Positions 26,632-34,587 of a stretch of 64,000 nt of DNA are shown here, piece after piece. The notes under the pieces were generated by a model. That model was not told where the DNA came from. It searched no databases and was given only the letters and a program-made list of their open reading frames with translations. Made by a program: the position numbers and the translations under genes. Each line of letters opens with the position of its first letter. Within the stretch, counting starts at the first letter, position 1. This DNA comes from Shinella lacus (GTDB taxonomy: Bacteria; Pseudomonadota; Alphaproteobacteria; Rhizobiales; Rhizobiaceae), in assembly GCF_010994755.1 (NCBI RefSeq), contig NZ_WHSB02000001.1:496001-560000 (forward strand), in the 5' to 3' direction.

Positions 26632-27435
26632 GTGCCTGGTAGTTTCAATTTTGGTGTGATCGACAAGACCGATGCGGAAGACGTCTGCTGGTGCGTCGTT
26701 GAATCTGTCGCGAGTGCGGATGATACGGCCTCGAATCTCATTTCCGTCATTCATTTTCTGCGTGAGGTCTACGGCGCCGAGGAGGCCGACGAAAAGGTCA
26801 TCCCAAACCCGGCCTTCCTGGCCAATGGCCACGACGGTCTGTCACCCAAGACCCGCAAGTATTTCACCGGGCGGACTTTCAAGGGACTGGGCGGAAGTGC
26901 CGTCAGTCTTGCAGGCGGCCTTGCATCCGGCGTGACGGCCGTCGACGTCGGCAGCATTCTGCGCGAGGGAAGCGCTGTTGGCACGACCGCTGCACATCTG
27001 ATCGGCATCAAGGCGGCCGGCACGGGGTTCAAAAAGAGCGAAACGGTCACGCGCTGGGTCGATGCGATGCTTAAGGCGAAAGTCGCGAAGATCGGCGTTC
27101 GCGGCGTGGGCCTGGCAGGCGCCGCTATTCCGATCCCCGCGGTCGGTCTCGCGACTAACATCGCCACGACCGTCGCCAAGCTCGGCATCAAGGTGACGCT
27201 GAGCAAGCTCGTCGCTCGCACCGCGATGGAAGTGCACTGGCGTGCCTATCAGGAAACCGTGATTGCCGGTGCCTTCGGCGCCCGTGGCGGGCCGGTCGGC
27301 CCCGCCTCTGCGATGTTCCACGAAATCTTCACCAAGCGCAGCTTCACGCGCATCTTCGGCAAACACGACACCGCGGCCCTGATCAAGGAGCCGGCCGGCT
27401 GGATGGCGCTGAATGACAAGCTTATGCTGATGTAA
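26632..27435 (+). CDS. Unknown Gly/Ala-rich protein at the T6SS border (effector candidate)
   Basis: The 267-residue protein starts at a GTG with AGGGGGA 6 nt upstream. The first 75 residues are soluble and acidic. Then come two glycine/alanine-rich hydrophobic stretches: about 80-140 (GLGGSAVSLAGGLASGVTAV, VGTTAAHLIGIKAAGTG) and about 155-190 (GVRGVGLAGAAIPIPAVGLA, followed by a basic amphipathic helix). The tail is RSFTRIFGKHDTAALIKEP. There is no signal peptide. I do not recognise the family. The amphipathic Gly/Ala-rich centre resembles membrane-inserting toxins in general character only. It is the last gene before a hairpin terminator, and no obvious immunity gene follows on this strand. 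Confidence 0.75.
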   Translation: MPGSFNFGVIDKTDAEDVCWCVVESVASADDTASNLISVIHFLREVYGAEEADEKVIPNPAFLANGHDGLSPKTRKYFTGRTFKGLGGSAVSLAGGLASGVTAVDVGSILREGSAVGTTAAHLIGIKAAGTGFKKSETVTRWVDAMLKAKVAKIGVRGVGLAGAAIPIPAVGLATNIATTVAKLGIKVTLSKLVARTAMEVHWRAYQETVIAGAFGARGGPVGPASAMFHEIFTKRSFTRIFGKHDTAALIKEPAGWMALNDKLMLM

Positions 27436-27442
27436 TGCAGTC

Positions 27443-27470
27443 TGACCCTGCTCTTTTGGGAGCAGGGTCA
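27443..27470. terminator. Bidirectional terminator-like hairpin at the end of the T6SS locus
   Basis: TGACCCTGCTC (27443-27453) and GAGCAGGGTCA (27460-27470) form a perfect 11-bp stem with a TTTTGG loop. It sits between the convergent unknown gene (ends 27435) and msrA (ends 27505). No T-run flanks it on either side. Confidence 0.65.
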
Positions 27471-27504
27471 AAGCGCTGCGGGCGGAACCTGTTTTTCTCT
27501 CCGC

Positions 27505-28227
27505 TCAGTTCGACGTCTTCGCCTCGGACACCAGCACCGGATCGTTCCGGTAGAGATCGGGGAAGAGCTTTCGCAGGTTCTCGATCTTCGGCATGTCGTT
27601 GTAGACGATGTAGGGCTGGCTCGGATTGAGGGTCAGGTAATCCTGGTGGTAGCCTTCCGCCGGGTAGAAGGACTGGCCGGGCTCGAGCTTGGTGACGATG
27701 GCCGCGTTGAACAGCCGGGCTTTGTTGAGCTCGGCGATATAGTCCTTCGCGACCTTCGCCTGCGCCTCGTCCTGCGGGAAGATCGCGGTGCGGTACTGCG
27801 TGCCGGTATCCGGCCCCTGACGGTTGAGCTGCGTCGGATCATGCGCGACGGAGAAGAAGACCTGCAGCAGCTTGCCGTAGCTGATCTTCGCCGGGTCATA
27901 GCTGATCTGCACGGCTTCGGCATGCCCGGTATCGCCGAGGCCGACCATCTCATAATGCGCCGTCTGCGCCGAGCCGCCAGCATAGCCTGAGACGGCATTG
28001 CTGACGCCCTCGACATGCTGAAAGACGCCCTGGACGCCCCAGAAGCAGCCGCCGGCGAAGACCGCGACGGCGGTATCCTTCGGCATTGCGATATCCTCGG
28101 CAGGCGCTGGAATGGCGATGCCCTCCTGCGCCGCCGCCGGCGCGGCCGAGGCGATGCCGGCGAGCGCGAAGAGCATCAGCGTGGTGGAACGGAAGGTGGG
28201 TCTGCGGTGCGTCGATGAATGGGCCAT
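27505..28227 (-). CDS. msrA: MsrA, periplasmic peptide methionine-S-sulfoxide reductase
   Basis: MsrA reduces the S-epimer of methionine sulfoxide. The 240-residue protein starts at the ATG at 28227 with GGAGACC upstream and has a Sec signal peptide (hydrophobic core about 16-30, AAPAAAQ cleavage region). It therefore acts in the periplasm, unlike the usual cytosolic enzyme. The catalytic motif GGCFWG puts the active Cys at 61, and the family's YHQDYL follows later. No other Cys is present, so this is a 1-Cys enzyme that needs an external thiol reductant. It lies just downstream of the CcdA-thioredoxin fusion, the likely electron donor. Confidence 0.95.
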   Translation of the reverse strand: MAHSSTHRRPTFRSTTLMLFALAGIASAAPAAAQEGIAIPAPAEDIAMPKDTAVAVFAGGCFWGVQGVFQHVEGVSNAVSGYAGGSAQTAHYEMVGLGDTGHAEAVQISYDPAKISYGKLLQVFFSVAHDPTQLNRQGPDTGTQYRTAIFPQDEAQAKVAKDYIAELNKARLFNAAIVTKLEPGQSFYPAEGYHQDYLTLNPSQPYIVYNDMPKIENLRKLFPDLYRNDPVLVSEAKTSN

Positions 28228-28243
28228 GTCTGGTCTCCGAGTT

Positions 28244-30055
28244 TCAGCCGAAGGTGAAGGCGTAGGCTTCCACGCCTGGGTCGAGGAAGCGGATTTCAAA
28301 GGTACGGTCGCGCGCGGCGTCCTTCTGGCGCACGAGCTGGTAGAGCCGCTGGCCGGTGATCACACCCGTCCCGTCGGCAGCGACGTCGACGCCATGATCC
28401 TCCGTCGGCGGCGCGCCGTCCAGCGTCACGCGAAAGCGGATCGGCTTGCCATCCGCCGCCGGGCCGAGCACCAGATGCAGGTCGCGGGCATGGAAGCGGT
28501 AGACGATGGCGCCGTCGGCGGTATTGAGTGCTGCATGCTCGCGGCCGATGGTCCACGAGCCGTCGAAACCCCATTCGTTGAGGCGCGGCCCGCCATCTGT
28601 GTAGGTGTGGGCCACTTCGTTGACGGCGCCGCCGGGTGACACGAAGTTCTGCGCCCGTTCGTAGCCGATATAGGTTTCCGGCGAGAGCACGTCGGCCGTG
28701 TCGGAGGCGGCCTGCGCGCCCGTCGCGTTCACCGCCACGATGTCCGATGCCACCTGCTTGGCGCCGGCCTCGGCCAGAAGTTTCTGGATGACTCGCTCGG
28801 ACTCGTCATAGCCGCCCTCGCCGAACTTGTGATGCCGGATGCGGCCTTCCGCATCGATGAAATAGTGCGCCGGCCAGTAGCGATTGTTGAACACGCGCCA
28901 GATCGCATAGTCGTTGTCGACGGCGACGGGATAGGTAGTGCCGAGATCGGTCGCCGCCTGGCGGACATTGCCGAGGTCCTTCTCGAAGGCGAATTCCGGC
29001 GTGTGCACGCCGATCACCACCAGCCCCTGGTCCTTGTACTTCTCGGCCCAGGCGCGAACATAGGGAATGGCACGCAGGCAATTGACGCAGGAATAGGTCC
29101 AGAAATCGACCAGCACGACCTTGCCCTTGAGCCCCTCCGTCGTCAGCGGCGGCGAGTTCAGCCATTCGACCGCGCCCGTGAGCGACGGCACGATGCCCTC
29201 GACCGGCAGGGCGCCCGTGGCGTTGGCCTGCGGGTTGGCCGCCATCATGGCCGATCCGCCGGCCATCATCGCCGAACCATCCGCCATCATGGCGGGATCG
29301 GCCTGCATCATGCCCGAGCCGCCGCTCATGGCGACCGGTTGCTCCGCGCCGAGCGCCTTGATCAACCGCTCTTCCAGCGCGACGGTGCCCGAAAGCGACA
29401 GCCGCGTCAGCAGCCCCGTATCGAGCCCGAGCGCGATGGCCGCGACGGCGACGAGGACCGCAGCCCCCAGCCCGCGCCGCACCCATTCACCGGCGCCAAG
29501 CGAGCGCTTCATCGCCGCGAAGACACGGCCGCCGACGAGGATCGCCAGCGCCAGCGAGGTCGCCGCGCCCGCGGCATAGGCGAGCAGCAGCACCGTCGTG
29601 CCGATATTGGCCCCCTGCAAGGCCGCGCCCGTCAGGATCAGGCCGAGCACCGGGCCGGCGCAGGGCGCCCAAAGCAGGCCGGTCGCGGCGCCGAGCAGCA
29701 GCGAGCCGCCAATACCGCCATCCGCCGACCGCGACAGCCGCGCGCCAAAATCCACCAGCGGGCGCGTCACCCGTTCGGCGATGGCGGGGAAGAGCAGCAT
29801 GATGCCGAAGACGGCGAGCAAACCGATCGCCGCAAAGCGCCCGTAACGGTTTGCCTCCACCGCCCAGCCGCCGGCCACAGCGGCAAGGCTTGCAATGAGC
29901 GCGAAGGTGACCGTCATGCCGGCGAGCATGGGCAGGCCGCTCTTCAGGAAAGGCCGGTCGGCCCGCGAGAAGACGAACGGCAGCACGGGCAGGATGCAGG
30001 GGCTGACGATGGTCAGCACGCCCCCCAGATAGGCAAGCAGGAACAGCAGCATCAT
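28244..30055 (-). CDS. CcdA-thioredoxin fusion (DipZ-like) with methionine-rich linker
   Basis: The 603-residue protein moves reducing equivalents across the inner membrane. Residues 1-215 form a CcdA/DsbD-type bundle of about six helices with Cys20 (SPC) and Cys132 (APC). A linker (about 238-285) holds nine methionines in 29 residues, as repeated GSAMMA-like units. Residues about 300-435 form a TlpA-like thioredoxin domain with Cys323-V-N-Cys326. A C-terminal beta-rich domain follows, as in DipZ of mycobacteria. The start is the ATG pair at 30055/30052 with GAAGG upstream; it follows msrB by 7 nt. With secreted 1-Cys MsrA and MsrB on each side, it probably recycles both enzymes. Confidence 0.9.
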   Translation of the reverse strand: MMLLFLLAYLGGVLTIVSPCILPVLPFVFSRADRPFLKSGLPMLAGMTVTFALIASLAAVAGGWAVEANRYGRFAAIGLLAVFGIMLLFPAIAERVTRPLVDFGARLSRSADGGIGGSLLLGAATGLLWAPCAGPVLGLILTGAALQGANIGTTVLLLAYAAGAATSLALAILVGGRVFAAMKRSLGAGEWVRRGLGAAVLVAVAAIALGLDTGLLTRLSLSGTVALEERLIKALGAEQPVAMSGGSGMMQADPAMMADGSAMMAGGSAMMAANPQANATGALPVEGIVPSLTGAVEWLNSPPLTTEGLKGKVVLVDFWTYSCVNCLRAIPYVRAWAEKYKDQGLVVIGVHTPEFAFEKDLGNVRQAATDLGTTYPVAVDNDYAIWRVFNNRYWPAHYFIDAEGRIRHHKFGEGGYDESERVIQKLLAEAGAKQVASDIVAVNATGAQAASDTADVLSPETYIGYERAQNFVSPGGAVNEVAHTYTDGGPRLNEWGFDGSWTIGREHAALNTADGAIVYRFHARDLHLVLGPAADGKPIRFRVTLDGAPPTEDHGVDVAADGTGVITGQRLYQLVRQKDAARDRTFEIRFLDPGVEAYAFTFG

Positions 30056-30062
30056 GCGACCT

Positions 30063-30545
30063 TCAGGTTTCCAGCGATTTGAAGCTGAGGGCAATTCCGT
30101 TCATGCAATAGCGCAGGCCCGTGGGCTGCGGGCCGTCGTCGAAGACATGCCCGAGATGCCCGCCGCAACGGCTGCAATGCACCGAGGTGCGGGTCATGCC
30201 AAAGGACACGTCGGTCTCGGTGCCCACGGCCTTGTCCAGCGGCGCCCAGAAGCTCGGCCAGCCCGTGCCGCTGTCATACTTGGTCGTCGAGGAGAAGAGA
30301 TCGAGCTCGCAGCCCTCGCAGGCGAAATTGCCGCGACGGTGCTCGTTGAGGAGCGCGCTTGTAAACGGGCGCTCCGTGCCGCTGCGTCGCAGCACCTCAT
30401 ACTGCTCGGGCGTCAGGAGCGTCTTCCACTCCTCATCCGAATGCGTGACGCTGAACGTGCCGGCCGCGGCCGCGTGCCGAAACGGCGCCCCGGCCAGGAT
30501 TGCCGCACAGGCGCTCTGAAGTAAAAACCACCGTCTCGAAACCAT
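30063..30545 (-). CDS. msrB: MsrB, exported peptide methionine-R-sulfoxide reductase
   Basis: MsrB reduces the R-epimer of methionine sulfoxide. The 160-residue protein starts at the ATG at 30545, behind a strong GGAGG, and carries an export signal with a twin-arginine-like SRRWFLL start and an AAAAG cleavage region. Two CxxC pairs (CEGC and CSRC) form the structural zinc site, and the catalytic Cys lies in GLRYCMNG near the C-terminus. The motif TKYDSGTGWPSF is the family signature. No resolving Cys is evident. It is the first gene of the three-gene msrB/dipZ-like/msrA operon. Confidence 0.95.
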   Translation of the reverse strand: MVSRRWFLLQSACAAILAGAPFRHAAAAGTFSVTHSDEEWKTLLTPEQYEVLRRSGTERPFTSALLNEHRRGNFACEGCELDLFSSTTKYDSGTGWPSFWAPLDKAVGTETDVSFGMTRTSVHCSRCGGHLGHVFDDGPQPTGLRYCMNGIALSFKSLET

Positions 30546-30687
30546 CTGAAGCCTCCGTATCGATCCGAAAACGTCTCTCGAAGACTGATACGACTCCACG
30601 CGCTATATTGTTACAGATATAGCGTCAGTCACAGTGATGTGAACGAAACCGGCGGGTGCACGCCGCCAGCAGCAGGGATGACATGCC

Positions 30688-31923
30688 ATGGGTCTCGACC
30701 AGTCCTTCGGGAAAAGCGCCATCAGTGTGGAGGAAGCGCGCCGGCTGATCAATTCCGGCATGCATCTCGTCGGGGAGGAGACGATCGGGCTGCATGCAGC
30801 GCTCGGGCGCGTCACGGCGACCGCGTTGACAGCGCTCACGACCTCGCCGCCCTTCGACGTCTCGGCGATGGACGGCTATGCGGTGCGGGCGGCCGAGATA
30901 TCGTCGGTCGGCATGCGTCTGCCGCTTTCCGGTGCGTCCAGGGCCGGCACGCCTGTCGTGCCCACGCTTTCGCCGGGAACCTGCATGCGCATCTTCACCG
31001 GCGCGCCCGTGCCGATCGGGGCGGACGCGATCGTCATCCAGGAGGATGTCGAGGCCGACGGGGGCCGCATCGTCTTCCAGACGCAGGCCAGGCCGGGGCT
31101 GTACATTCGCCCGGCGGGGCTGAACTTCAAGGCGGGCGACGAGATCATCCCGGCAGGTCGCACGATCAGCGCACGCGACATCGGCCTTTCGGCTGCCGCC
31201 GGCCACGGCACGGTCGCGGTTCGCCGCCGGCCGAGAATTGCCGTGCTCTCCACCGGAGACGAACTGGCGAACGACCCGGCTGGGGCCGGCGCCGGGCGGA
31301 TATTCGATGCAAACCGGCCCGCCCTCCTCGCGCTCGTGGCCGCCTGGGGCGGCGAGCCGCTCGATCTCGGAATCGCCCTCGACGACGATGCCGCCATCAC
31401 CACGGCGCTCCAGGGCCTGGACGCCGACCTTCTGCTCGTGACGGGCGGCGCCTCGGTGGGCGATCACGACCGCGTGCGCCCCGCCCTCCAGGCCCTCGGC
31501 CTCAGCTTCAATTTCTGGAAGATCCGGATGCGGCCCGGCAAGCCGCTGATGTTCGGCGCGCTCGGCAGCATGCCGGTCCTCGGCCTGCCCGGCAATCCCG
31601 TCTCGGCGCTGGTCTGCGCGCTGCTGTTCCTGAAGTCCGCCATCGCCGCCATGACCGGCGGCGATGCCTCCGGACCGCGCTTCGAGACTGCACGGCTGAC
31701 CTCCCCCATCGGAAAGACGGGCGAGCGCGACGATTATCTCCGCGCAACCGTCACCGCCAGCGATGGCGAACTCACCGTCGCGGCCTTCACGGAACAGGAC
31801 AGCTCGATGCTCGCCCTCCTCGCGGCGTCAAACGCCCTGCTCTTCCGCTCTGCCGGTGCGCCCGCAGCGGCCGCCGGCGAGACAGTCAAGGTCGTTCGTT
31901 TCGACACGCTTGCGGGCTATTGA
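30688..31923 (+). CDS. moeA: MoeA, molybdopterin molybdenumtransferase
   Basis: MoeA inserts molybdate into adenylylated molybdopterin in cofactor synthesis. The 411-residue protein has the expected length and motifs: SAMDGYAVRA near 59-68, RIFTGAPVPIGADAIVIQED, the MoCF domain with STGDEL near 191, VTGGASVGDHD near 252, and MRPGKPLMFG with LPGNPVSAL. It stands alone here, divergent from msrB across 142 nt and convergent with the kinase gene. Molybdoenzymes are not visible in the window. Confidence 0.95.
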   Translation: MGLDQSFGKSAISVEEARRLINSGMHLVGEETIGLHAALGRVTATALTALTTSPPFDVSAMDGYAVRAAEISSVGMRLPLSGASRAGTPVVPTLSPGTCMRIFTGAPVPIGADAIVIQEDVEADGGRIVFQTQARPGLYIRPAGLNFKAGDEIIPAGRTISARDIGLSAAAGHGTVAVRRRPRIAVLSTGDELANDPAGAGAGRIFDANRPALLALVAAWGGEPLDLGIALDDDAAITTALQGLDADLLLVTGGASVGDHDRVRPALQALGLSFNFWKIRMRPGKPLMFGALGSMPVLGLPGNPVSALVCALLFLKSAIAAMTGGDASGPRFETARLTSPIGKTGERDDYLRATVTASDGELTVAAFTEQDSSMLALLAASNALLFRSAGAPAAAAGETVKVVRFDTLAGY

Positions 31924-31957
31924 TATCCATAAGCCCGACCGATGATGCAGCGTCCTG

Positions 31958-33577
31958 TCAGCTCGCCAGATGCTCGAAAAGACGCGCGACCGCTTCCGCA
32001 CCCGGATCGACGTGACCTTCAAGCTGCTTGGCGTTGATGTAGGCGGCGCGGCCGGCTTTGGCGCGGGTCAGCGTTGCGGTGAAGTTTGCACCCTTCCTTG
32101 CCGCAGCCGCGGCGGCGGCGATGTTTTCTCCGAGCGCGTCGAGGGCGGGGGAAAGGGCGTCCACCATGGTCCGGTCGCCGATGCTGGCGCCACCGATCTC
32201 CTGCATGCGGGCGAGGCCTGCGCGCAGCGCCTCGCGCATCGGCAGTCCGCTCGACGCGCCGTCGCCTGCGGCGGCGAAGAAGATGGCGAGCAGCACGCCG
32301 GAGGAGCCGCCCATGGTCTGGCTCAGCTCCTGACCGATGGCCCGCAGCAACTGGGTGTGATCGGAGAGCGGCAGGCGGTCGATCGCGTTGATCAGCGCAC
32401 GGGCAGCACCCGCCAGCGTCGAGCCGGTATCGCCGTCGCCGGATTTCGCGTCCAGCGCATTGAGGTCCTGTTCGGCGGCGATCAGCACGTTGCAGCAATT
32501 GATCAGGAATTCGCGCGTCGCCCGATGCTCCGAGCGCATGGGCGTGATCGGCGTCAGGCCGTCCGGCAGGGCCGCGATGGCGATGGGCCGCACCTCGGAA
32601 ACCCCCGGCCAGGCGGCGATCGAAACCGGCGCCTTCAGGAGCTCAAGCTCGGCCGCGTCGGCGGCGAAGACCGAGATCGAAAAACCCTGCATGTCGAGCG
32701 AGGTCATCAGCGGCGCCGGGCCGATCGCATGGGCGATCTTTCCGCCGATGGACGACCCGAGCAGGTCACGGGCGAGCACGGACATTTCCAGCTCGGACGT
32801 GCCGCCGAGATTGTTGATCAGCGCGACATGCGGCCCCTCGCCCATGACGGCGGCGAGCCGCTCCGCCATGGTCGCGACGGAGGGACGGGCGCCGGCGAAA
32901 TCGATCTGCTCGACGCCGGCTTCGCCATGGATGCCGAGGCCGAGTTCGGCCTTGCCCTCCGGGATACGGTCCTCCTTCGGCGAGCCCGGAACCCGGCAGG
33001 TATCGAGCGACATGCCGATGGAATGCGTGCTGGCAATGACGTGCCTTGCCGCTGCCGTCACCGTTTCGAGGTCGGCGCCCCGTTCGGCAAGCGCCCCGGC
33101 GATCTTGTGCACGAACAGCGTGCCGGCGACGCCGCGCGCCTGCGGCAGGTCGGGAAGCGCGATGTCGTCCCCGACGATCACCATCGAGACATTGAGCCCG
33201 AAGGCACGCGCGCGCTCGGCGGCGAGGCCGAAATTCAGCCGGTCGCCGGTATAGTTCTTGACGATGAGCAGGCAACCGGCCGGCCCCGTCACCGCCAGGA
33301 TACCGGCGAGCACGGCGTCCACACTCGGCGAGGCGAAGACATCGCCGCAGACCGCGGCCGTCAGCATGCCCTTGCCGACGAAGCCGACATGGGCGGGCTC
33401 GTGGCCCGAGCCGCCGCCGGAGACGATCGCCACGCGCGACTTGTCCCAATCGCTGCGCAGCACGACGCGGATATGCGGATAGCCATCGAGACGGGTGAGC
33501 GCGCCGCCGGACAAGGCCAGCAACCCATCGATCGCCTCGGTGACGACGTCTTCGCGCTTGTTGATGAATTGCGCCAT
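31958..33577 (-). CDS. dhaK: Single-chain dihydroxyacetone kinase family protein (DhaK-DhaL fusion)
   Basis: The 539-residue protein fuses a DhaK ketose-binding domain (1-340) to a DhaL ATP-binding domain (about 360-539). His217 in GIHGEAG is the residue that forms the hemiaminal with the ketose in DhaK. The DhaL metal site is DAKSGDGDTGSTL. It would phosphorylate dihydroxyacetone or a related ketose; members of this family also act on erythrulose. It is the last gene of the ABC operon, 14 nt after the second ATPase gene, so the transported compound is probably phosphorylated directly or after one oxidation. The ATG is preceded by AAGGAGAAC. Confidence 0.92.
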   Translation of the reverse strand: MAQFINKREDVVTEAIDGLLALSGGALTRLDGYPHIRVVLRSDWDKSRVAIVSGGGSGHEPAHVGFVGKGMLTAAVCGDVFASPSVDAVLAGILAVTGPAGCLLIVKNYTGDRLNFGLAAERARAFGLNVSMVIVGDDIALPDLPQARGVAGTLFVHKIAGALAERGADLETVTAAARHVIASTHSIGMSLDTCRVPGSPKEDRIPEGKAELGLGIHGEAGVEQIDFAGARPSVATMAERLAAVMGEGPHVALINNLGGTSELEMSVLARDLLGSSIGGKIAHAIGPAPLMTSLDMQGFSISVFAADAAELELLKAPVSIAAWPGVSEVRPIAIAALPDGLTPITPMRSEHRATREFLINCCNVLIAAEQDLNALDAKSGDGDTGSTLAGAARALINAIDRLPLSDHTQLLRAIGQELSQTMGGSSGVLLAIFFAAAGDGASSGLPMREALRAGLARMQEIGGASIGDRTMVDALSPALDALGENIAAAAAAARKGANFTATLTRAKAGRAAYINAKQLEGHVDPGAEAVARLFEHLAS

Positions 33578-33591
33578 GATTTTTGTTCTCC

Positions 33592-34587
33592 TTAAGCTAA
33601 ACGCATGCCTGCCGCATCGAAGTAGAGCGGCCGCGACGGCTGGATTTTTATGGTTTCGCCACCCTTGAGCGGCGTGTGCGCATCCGTGACGGTAATGAGA
33701 TCATGTTTGCGGAAGGTGAGATGCAGGCGTGTCTGGTCGCCGAGATGTTCGACGCGCTTGACCAGCGCCTCCTCGCCTTCGCCCTGCGCGATATGCTCCG
33801 GCCTTAACCCAATGCTTTTGGCCCCGGAAGGGGCGCCTGCGAAAATGTCGGCCGGCAGCACGTTGATGCGTGGCTGACCGAGGCGGGTCGCGGCATAGAC
33901 GCTGACCGGCTGTTCATAGACCTCGCGCGGCGAGCCGAACTGCACGAGCCGGCCCTCGTTCAGCACGCCGACATGGGTCGCCATGGTCATCGCCTCGATC
34001 TGGTCATGCGTGACATAGAGCAGGGTCGCGCCGGTTTTCGCCTGGATGCGTTTCAGCTCGATGCGCAGGTCCGCCCGCAGCTTCGCGTCGAGCGAGCTCA
34101 ACGGCTCGTCCATCAGGAAGATCTGCGGGTTGCGGACAAGGGCGCGGCCGATGGAGACGCGCTGCATCTCGCCGCCGGAGAGCGCCGTCGCCTTGTTGTC
34201 CAGCTTGTGGGCGATCTGGAGCGTTTCGGCGACCTCGCGCACCTTGCGCTCGATCGCCTCTTTCGGTGTCTTGAGGAGCGGGGATTTCAGCGGGAACTCC
34301 AGGTTCTGGCGAACGGTCAGGTGCGGATAGAGCGAATATTGCTGAAAAACCATGGCGACGTTGCGTTCAGCCGGCGACAGGCCCTTCATCGGCCTTCCAC
34401 CGATATAGACCTCTCCACTGTCGGGCGTGTCGAGGCCGGAAACCATTCTGAGCGTCGTCGTCTTGCCCACGCCGGTCGGGCCGAGCAGCACGACGAAGGC
34501 GCCGTCGGGAACCGTCAGCGAGACATTGTCGAGCGCAAGCGTGTTGCCGAAGGACTTGCTCACATTTTGAAGAACGACTTCAGCCAT
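33592..34587 (-). CDS. ABC transporter ATPase, second of a pair (carbohydrate/polyol type)
   Basis: The 331-residue MalK/UgpC-type ATPase has Walker A GPTGVGKT (Thr where Ser is usual), Q-loop VFQQYSLYPH, signature LSGGEMQRVSIGRAL, Walker B ILMDEPLSSLDAKL-type and H-loop VTHDQ, then a C-terminal TOBE regulatory part. The start is the ATG at 34587 with AAGGAG upstream, overlapping the end of the other ATPase gene by 8 nt. Two different ATPases for one permease pair is the arrangement of rhizobial glycerol-type transporters (GlpS/GlpT), so they probably form a heterodimer. Confidence 0.93.
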   Translation of the reverse strand: MAEVVLQNVSKSFGNTLALDNVSLTVPDGAFVVLLGPTGVGKTTTLRMVSGLDTPDSGEVYIGGRPMKGLSPAERNVAMVFQQYSLYPHLTVRQNLEFPLKSPLLKTPKEAIERKVREVAETLQIAHKLDNKATALSGGEMQRVSIGRALVRNPQIFLMDEPLSSLDAKLRADLRIELKRIQAKTGATLLYVTHDQIEAMTMATHVGVLNEGRLVQFGSPREVYEQPVSVYAATRLGQPRINVLPADIFAGAPSGAKSIGLRPEHIAQGEGEEALVKRVEHLGDQTRLHLTFRKHDLITVTDAHTPLKGGETIKIQPSRPLYFDAAGMRLA

